Both the position numbers and the translations under genes were made by a program. A DNA stretch of 36,585 nt, taken from the NCBI RefSeq assembly GCF_021245985.1, contig NZ_JAJQXA010000028.1:1-36585 (forward strand), given 5' to 3'. Source of the DNA: Flavobacterium soyae. Lineage in GTDB: Bacteria > Bacteroidota > Bacteroidia > Flavobacteriales > Flavobacteriaceae. Each line of letters opens with the position of its first letter. Position 1 is the first letter of the stretch. Below, piece after piece: positions 32,701-36,585 of this stretch. The notes under the pieces were generated by a model. The model was not told where the DNA came from, made no database searches, and saw only the letters and a list, made by a program, of their open reading frames with translations.

Positions 32701-34019
32701 TGTCCGTTTTCAAAATTATCAATTACAAGCGGCTCCCTAATTATTGGACGTGGATAGTAGTCTGGTTTAAAGTTAAGCTTGCCTAATACTGTCTGAATTT
32801 CTGGAGCAGACATAAAATAATCCCAAAGTAAACCTGAGCGATAATTTTCGATCATACAAATAATCGGTCCCTGATCGATAGCCAAATAACTGCTATCTAC
32901 CCAATTGGCAGTTTCATTAAAAGAGTCAACAAATCCCGCTTTTTCATTCCATATTTTCGGTCCCAGCTTCTCATAAAAATATCTCAAGGCCGCTAATGAC
33001 TCTTTGGGCGTATATGGCATTGACGAGATAGCTGCAGTTGGAGCGATCACACCTTTATCATTTCCGGGTGAATGGGCACCATAACTAGTATCTCCATCAG
33101 AAGCAGTCAATCCCCAGGCTTTGTTCTCTCCATATCCGGTATATTCCAGCGGATTTTGCTCACAATATGCCCTGTTTATTAAGGTATGGGCTACATTTTG
33201 CTGGAAATAATTTACATCATTATAAGTATCCCTTAAATTTTTTGGATTGAATCCTAAAAAAGAATAATGAGCAAAGAACAAAGGTCCGCCTTTTGCATTT
33301 CCTCCGCCAATAGGAAGAGTAATATCATAAAAAATTTGATTTTTATTTTTATAACTACCTCCTGATGACCAGCCGCTTTGCCACAAACTAGGATCTATAG
33401 CATGAGTAGGCGAAGCAATTGCCAGCAGATACGTAATCATACACTCGTTCCAGCCAATAATTGGCAATTGAATTACGTTCTGCAATTCATTGTTACAATG
33501 CCAGTACAGCTTATTCGTTCCAAATGTAAAGTAATTCCAGTCAACATTGTTCCAAAGTACATTGATCTTAACAACCAAATCTTGTTCTGCCAAAATAGGC
33601 TGGTTAAAATACTGGCGTGCCGTAATCAAGCCCTGCATTAAAAATGATGTTTCAACCAAATCAGCTCCATTGTCATTTGCACTAAACGGAATAGTTTTAC
33701 CTGTATTCCCATTGATCCAATGAGCAAAAGCTCCTTTATAATTAGTAGCTGAACTAGTTAAGAAATCAACAATCTTCTCTATACGCTGACGTCCTTGTTC
33801 TCTTGTAATAAATCCTCTCTCGATGCCTACTAAAATTGCCATTACCCCAAATCCAGAACCGCCTGTAGTAACCGCATCTCCAGGTGTGCCTGAAACAGGA
33901 ATGCGCTCGAATGCCATTCCCGAACTCGATGCATAATCCCAGAAGTATTTAAAAGTATATCGCTGCGTTATAGTAAGCAGCTCTTCATCTGTAAGTGTTT
34001 GTAAGGTTGATTTTTCCAT
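29742..34019 (-). CDS. Multidomain glycoside hydrolase: GH144-like plus GH29-like
   Basis: A 1425-residue protein. Residues 1-430 resemble the glycoamylase/GH144 endo-beta-1,2-glucanase fold (TFKYFWDYASSSGMAFER; TGGSGFGVMAIL; LYWHCNNELQN; IICMIENYRSGLLWDYFM). About 433-590 is a jelly-roll carbohydrate-binding-like region (IDNFENGQ) and about 595-660 an FnIII domain. About 678-1060 is a GH29-type alpha-L-fucosidase domain (MAWWREAGFGLFLHWGAYSG; ITAKHHEGFAL; candidate nucleophile D910 in IDLIWWDMGGG). Two C-terminal repeats of about 110 residues (1170-1280 and 1306-1420) both end in ELHRISNGGWDPVNVR. An in-frame stop lies five codons upstream and no signal peptide or T9SS tail is visible, so export is unclear. 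Substrates are inferred from fold only. Confidence 0.85.
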   Translation of the reverse strand: MEKSTLQTLTDEELLTITQRYTFKYFWDYASSSGMAFERIPVSGTPGDAVTTGGSGFGVMAILVGIERGFITREQGRQRIEKIVDFLTSSATNYKGAFAHWINGNTGKTIPFSANDNGADLVETSFLMQGLITARQYFNQPILAEQDLVVKINVLWNNVDWNYFTFGTNKLYWHCNNELQNVIQLPIIGWNECMITYLLAIASPTHAIDPSLWQSGWSSGGSYKNKNQIFYDITLPIGGGNAKGGPLFFAHYSFLGFNPKNLRDTYNDVNYFQQNVAHTLINRAYCEQNPLEYTGYGENKAWGLTASDGDTSYGAHSPGNDKGVIAPTAAISSMPYTPKESLAALRYFYEKLGPKIWNEKAGFVDSFNETANWVDSSYLAIDQGPIICMIENYRSGLLWDYFMSAPEIQTVLGKLNFKPDYYPRPIIREPLVIDNFENGQINFTDKININPPADMEITVVDNPDKTGSNQSNKVLKLKRLNNSYKWAGFFCTLNEPLSEYKYLYMRYYRNNPNSQIRLSLSSEFLSQSPLNKVDEWGVAVFDLLSHKVKDISGFSIQPDYTDKRAVGDVVYIDELTFSDTEIDMNPFYNNNPKELKVIDVQTNSISISWDALPDVTSYDVYKDGIFYRNVITNSITIHDLNSFDIYYFSVKGRNDNQDLFTKMSNNIYAATLETKLHKDERMAWWREAGFGLFLHWGAYSGLAGHYTGPTLMKSGPYVGPEYWMQDYYSSYRPEWINPDGTIKIDPATGEPYKQGQYAEWIMFAAQIPRVEYKSRWQQNFTAQNFNPADWVRMAKDAGMKYIVITAKHHEGFALMHTHNIGYNIQDDTNISADILKNLVTMAHAAGLKIGFYYSQCLDWMNPGGMGWIPQNTTANHEASYEDQSKYTDTIVIPHIHTMINDYDIDLIWWDMGGGSTPEFRYRMMKAIKNIPGSDRLIFNDRMEDGLTGDYKTPEQNIPNMPPNGDGSDWETCMTMNDNWGYDAYDPRWKTETDLIQKLIDIVSKGGNFLLNIGPEGDGTFPQEAINRLEGFAVWMAVNKTAIEKAQPSPYTKQLPWGRATRKIIDGIQYLYLHVFTENWPKDGKLAVPDLHDGSVVKAYFLADTDQKALDINVNNIASGYIISVPANPLDGVSTTIVLEMSEIVDILINFVKQFNDGTLNLYAIDATAAGLSIENGPLYNLGGWTDDTKFATWHVEVKKPGDFFLDAVVSGYSGQFVLKINGVDQGPYPFKITTSGFDNYQDLSIGTVNLPIGVYEIELHRISNGGWDPVNVRQISIHPAVDKTPIVNQNEDRSLVLPAKNAILHGSSIMIEHGPNYNIGGWTNPDAYAAWRVKVNVAGIYHWQSELAGYSGKFQLVINGISTIEYPFTTTNNNFSNYQIKQLGDVYLEEGIYYIELHRISNGGWDPVNVRNITFYQDLLLDSSK

Positions 34020-34498
34020 AACATTGATTGGTTAAAGGGTAAGTAATATTAAAAAAACTGTATGCTATTTGTTGTTGTTTTTAAAATTTAGGCTTTTGGA
34101 AGTATAATTTAACGTGGCAAAAAGATGTCTCACAACTTATTTGTTCTCACAATTTTATACCTAATATTTAAAGGATTTTATTGAATAATGTATTTCAACA
34201 TTATTACCATTTTGGAAAGTTTATGGCGTTTTTGTTATAGCAGGTATATTAATAATGGTAATTTCTAATTCTCTGTAAAAAACAAACAAGTGGCATTTAA
34301 ATCTGATTGTTACTCACTAAAAATCAACACATTAAAAAACAAAAAACGAATATATCAATTATTATTGAATAATACAATACGAAAGAATAATATTACATTA
34401 ATTTATTTAGATTCTTTTTAAAACCATTGATAAAGTATCCGAAAGTCTAAAATCTTTAAATAAGGAATTTCAATTTTGTATTAATATGCTCTACTAAA

Positions 34499-34535
34499 AA
34501 AAGCCTTTCAAATTCTTTAATTTGAAAGGCTTTTA
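34499..34535. terminator. Strong terminator hairpin behind the decayed gene
   Basis: AAAAGCCTTTCAAATT-cttt-AATTTGAAAGGCTTTT is a perfect 16-bp stem. Read on the minus strand it directly follows the pseudogene at 34554-34763, which suggests it once ended that gene. Confidence 0.85.
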
Positions 34536-34553
34536 AATCAGAATAAAATCTTA

Positions 34554-34763
34554 ACCTAAATTTATTCCTTAACTATTTTTGTTTTCAACTACAGACTAAA
34601 GTATTCTTTCCTGTACATCAAACAATTCAATTCTTTTTATTGTATTGTCACAATTAATAAACATCTCTCCTTTCGTTTGATCTGGATATAAATTTATAGT
34701 CTGGTCTTTGTCAAAATCTTTATTTGCTAATGATTTAAAATAAATTACAAAACATTTTATAAG
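34554..34763 (-). pseudogene. Remnant of a type IX secretion (type A) C-terminal sorting domain
   Basis: The minus-strand frame reads SLANKDFDKDQTINLYPD, then QTKGEMFINCDNTIKRIELF and DVQERIL before a TAG. This matches the T9SS type A sorting-domain pattern (LYPNPtkge...i...ielfdvqGr.l). The same frame continues SVVENKNS-stop-GINLG, as if two Gln codons became stops. The final NGxYFvki part is gone. It is therefore a decayed C-terminus of a secreted surface protein whose body has been lost. Confidence 0.65.
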
Positions 34764-34805
34764 TTAAATACTACAATATAGTAATTAATTTATAAGATAA
34801 TTATT

Positions 34806-34813
34806 ATATTAGC
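34806..34813 (+). promoter_or_regulatory. Possible -7 box for the peptidase gene
   Basis: TATATTAG is a one-mismatch match to TAnnTTTG, 28 nt before the ATG. The same octamer precedes the phosphoribosyltransferase gene at 22289-22296. Confidence 0.35.
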
Positions 34814-34841
34814 TGCTAATCAATTTAATTAAAACCTTTTT

Positions 34842-36446
34842 ATGAAAACAAAATTTTTAAAATTAGCAGGAGCGTTTTGCGCCTTATTGTTGATTCATTC
34901 TTGCCAAAAAGATGAACTTCCGTTAAATGCAAAAAACAACAATACTTTAATTGAAGAAGAAAGAGCAACCGGATATATTCCGTCTACTCCTGAGCAGCTG
35001 GCTCAACTTAGAACTTTAAAAACATCTTCACTCACGAGAAAAGAAGCTATTCCTGCGCGCTATGAACTGCCGGAACTGCCTGCTGCTCTTAACCAACGTT
35101 CAAAAGGATCTTGCGTTCCTTATTCAATCGCACATGCTATTACTTTATTAAAAAGTGAATCGAAAACATTAGCCAATGGAAGTCCAGACTTTAGTGTTTA
35201 TCCTAGTGGAGATTATATATATGAAAAATATAAGGACGATAGAAATAGCTGTAAAGATGGTGTTTACTTTCCAGATGCCTTAGACGCTTTAAAGACAGAA
35301 GGAACGCCAAGTTATACTGATATGGGATTCGTAAACTGCGGTGTTCTTCCTAATGCTGCTCAACAAAATAATGCGCCAAAAAACAGAATATTTGATTATT
35401 TCGCGATAAGTCCATCTGAAGGATTTAAACCAACAGTGGAAGATATGAAAAGACAAATAGCAAAAGGAAATCCGGTCATTATAGGAATGAGGGTCGATGA
35501 CGATTTTGTTTCCAACTCAATTAGATTATGGGACAAAAACAATTCTGCTTTTTATGGAAACCATGCTGTTGTTTTAACTGGTTACGATGATGAAAAACAA
35601 GCTTTTAGACTTCTTAACTCTTGGGGGTCAAATTGGGGAGAAAATGGATATATCTGGGCTACTTATAGAAAAATAGAAGAAGCTATACGTGATGAGGCTT
35701 ATGTGATACAAAAAGACAATCCACTAACATATTTATTCACTGAGAAACCTTCAATTATTGTATGTAGGGATGCGAATGTCCTAACCAACAACTTTAGTTT
35801 TCCTTCGGGGCAGCCAGCTCCATTTATAAAAAATGGAGAATTTAACTGGAATAACGACTCCGTAATACCATCTTTTAACGAGTATACTAACCCAACCTTA
35901 TATTTATCTTATATGATGTTAGCTGATGATACTAATGACGGAATTGATATAAATTGTGATATTACTTTTGAGGTAAGAATAAGAATAGAAGCAAGCAAAA
36001 ATACTACTTATCCTGCCCATTTAGAAAAAGGAATTCAATTAAACTTATGGAATGGTGCTTATGGAGGAGTTGCTCAAACTATGACCTGTACTATCCCTAT
36101 GGAAGGAATAAATAAACCAGCTGTTTTTACAAATAGTATAGGGTATACAAATATTATAGGAGAAACTTATCGTTATTCGGCAGATGGCTATTTACCACAT
36201 TTTACATTTACCAATAATGCTTTTGACAGAGACGCAACTATAAGGTTTCATATTAAAGACGGCCAATTCGTTTTGAATACTCCTGGTTTAAAAATGCCAT
36301 CAGGACTAAATAGATTAAGGAATTTTGATTTAAAATTCATAGGTACCATTGGTGCTATTACTGATCTCAGAATATATAGAAATGGTAAGATAGTAGCCAT
36401 AGATAATTTTGATACAAAAACACCATGGATGCAATGGTATAAATAA
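34842..36446 (+). CDS. Papain-like (C1) cysteine peptidase lipoprotein
   Basis: A 534-residue exported lipoprotein: leader MKTKFLKLAGAFCALLLIHSC with lipobox Cys21. Residues about 75-285 form a C1A peptidase domain with the full catalytic set: Q85 and C91 (LNQRSKGSCVPYSIAHA), H241 (GNHAVVLTGYDD) and N259 (LLNSWGSNWGENGYIW). No long propeptide is apparent between the lipid anchor and the catalytic domain. Residues about 290-534 form a beta-rich domain without a recognised family and without a T9SS tail. It probably acts at the cell surface or in the periplasm as a protease for nutrition, competition or processing. Its stop is followed by a terminator. Confidence 0.88.
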   Translation: MKTKFLKLAGAFCALLLIHSCQKDELPLNAKNNNTLIEEERATGYIPSTPEQLAQLRTLKTSSLTRKEAIPARYELPELPAALNQRSKGSCVPYSIAHAITLLKSESKTLANGSPDFSVYPSGDYIYEKYKDDRNSCKDGVYFPDALDALKTEGTPSYTDMGFVNCGVLPNAAQQNNAPKNRIFDYFAISPSEGFKPTVEDMKRQIAKGNPVIIGMRVDDDFVSNSIRLWDKNNSAFYGNHAVVLTGYDDEKQAFRLLNSWGSNWGENGYIWATYRKIEEAIRDEAYVIQKDNPLTYLFTEKPSIIVCRDANVLTNNFSFPSGQPAPFIKNGEFNWNNDSVIPSFNEYTNPTLYLSYMMLADDTNDGIDINCDITFEVRIRIEASKNTTYPAHLEKGIQLNLWNGAYGGVAQTMTCTIPMEGINKPAVFTNSIGYTNIIGETYRYSADGYLPHFTFTNNAFDRDATIRFHIKDGQFVLNTPGLKMPSGLNRLRNFDLKFIGTIGAITDLRIYRNGKIVAIDNFDTKTPWMQWYK

Positions 36447-36465
36447 TAACCTAAGTAAAATAAAA

Positions 36466-36499
36466 AAGAGGCTGTCTCAAAAGTGAGGCAGCTTTTTTT
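36466..36499 (+). terminator. Terminator after the peptidase gene
   Basis: GCTGTCTC-aaaagt-GAGGCAGC followed by T7 forms an 8-bp stem with one wobble. Confidence 0.75.
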
Positions 36500-36506
36500 G
36501 TGGCAT

Positions 36507-36531
36507 AAAAAAAGGAAAGCTTTCGCTTTCC
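36507..36531 (-). terminator. Terminator for a minus-strand transcript entering from the right
   Basis: GGAAAGC-tttc-GCTTTCC is preceded by A7, so on the minus strand it ends in a T7 run. It implies a minus-strand gene just beyond the window edge. In the last 50 nt, no frame with a plausible protein end is visible. Confidence 0.6.
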
Positions 36532-36585
36532 TAATTCTTGCAATTTGATTAAATTGCGGTGTGTGTATAGCTTCAAAAGTAGTCT

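Larger units (their letters stand above)
34020..34841. other. Long intergenic region with a decayed gene end
   Basis: No intact gene is visible. It holds a small hairpin at about 34173-34198 (AATAATGT/ACATTATT), AT-rich sequence of no recognisable function at 34200-34490, a strong terminator hairpin at 34499-34535, and the remnant of a T9SS-sorted protein on the minus strand at 34554-34763. Confidence 0.7.

Noticed and set aside
36532..36585. End of an insertion sequence or of a minus-strand gene at the right edge
   Set aside because: There is a GCAATTT/AAATTGC hairpin and a minus-strand terminator, but no frame gives a recognisable protein end and too little sequence is present to judge.

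Overview
The window looks like chromosomal DNA of a Flavobacterium-like member of the Bacteroidota. The base composition is AT-rich and Shine-Dalgarno sites are scarce. Several genes have good matches to the Bacteroidota promoter -7 box TAnnTTTG. The gene content fits too: a split transketolase, a secreted FKBP lipoprotein, a decayed type IX secretion sorting domain, and many SPI- or SPII-type leaders. I assign the group from these signals only, not from any database comparison.

Layout. 1-691 is a gene-free stretch packed with short palindromic or tandem repeats and one structured-RNA candidate resembling the Flavo-1 motif. 692-4047 is the translation operon thrS-infC-rpmI-rplT; infC appears to start at a rare ATA codon. 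4170-8730 holds a Crp/Fnr regulator, an AhpD-like protein, an orphan response regulator with a small membrane protein, a secreted EEP-family hydrolase and a secreted glutamine-amidotransferase-fold-like protein. 9074-11680 (minus) is a possible sensory operon: a 118-residue protein, a 7-TM protein, a histidine kinase and a NarL-type regulator. 11868-17786 (minus) holds dnaB, accA, an EamA transporter, an LptF/LptG permease and tgt, whose product lacks the usual three zinc cysteines. 18055-23322 holds a small acidic protein, both halves of transketolase, an FKBP-type lipoprotein, an S4 RNA-binding protein, a PyrR-like phosphoribosyltransferase and shikimate kinase.

23450-23760 has two identical tRNA-Lys(TTT) genes and a tRNA-Leu(GAG). 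Immediately behind them, 23997-29486 is the most interesting block: a compact four-gene operon coding for an AbiEi-like antitoxin/regulator, an AbiEii-like nucleotidyltransferase, a PP2C phosphatase, and a 985-residue fusion of a TOTE-type archaeo-eukaryotic primase with an SF2 helicase. A striking nested inverted repeat (four TTGTTCA half-sites with 17-nt period) lies between promoter and start codon and probably is the AbiEi operator. I read this block as a candidate phage- or plasmid-defence island that combines a type IV toxin-antitoxin-like pair with a primase-helicase and a signalling phosphatase.

29742-34019 (minus) codes for a 1425-residue protein joining a GH144-like glucanase domain to a GH29-like fucosidase domain and two C-terminal carbohydrate-binding-like repeats, with no visible signal peptide. 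Between it and a papain-like lipoprotein peptidase (34842-36446) lies a gene-poor stretch with the decayed C-terminus of a type IX secretion substrate. A recurring theme is a set of intergenic cassettes, each built from a different 7-10 nt unit repeated directly and then inverted.
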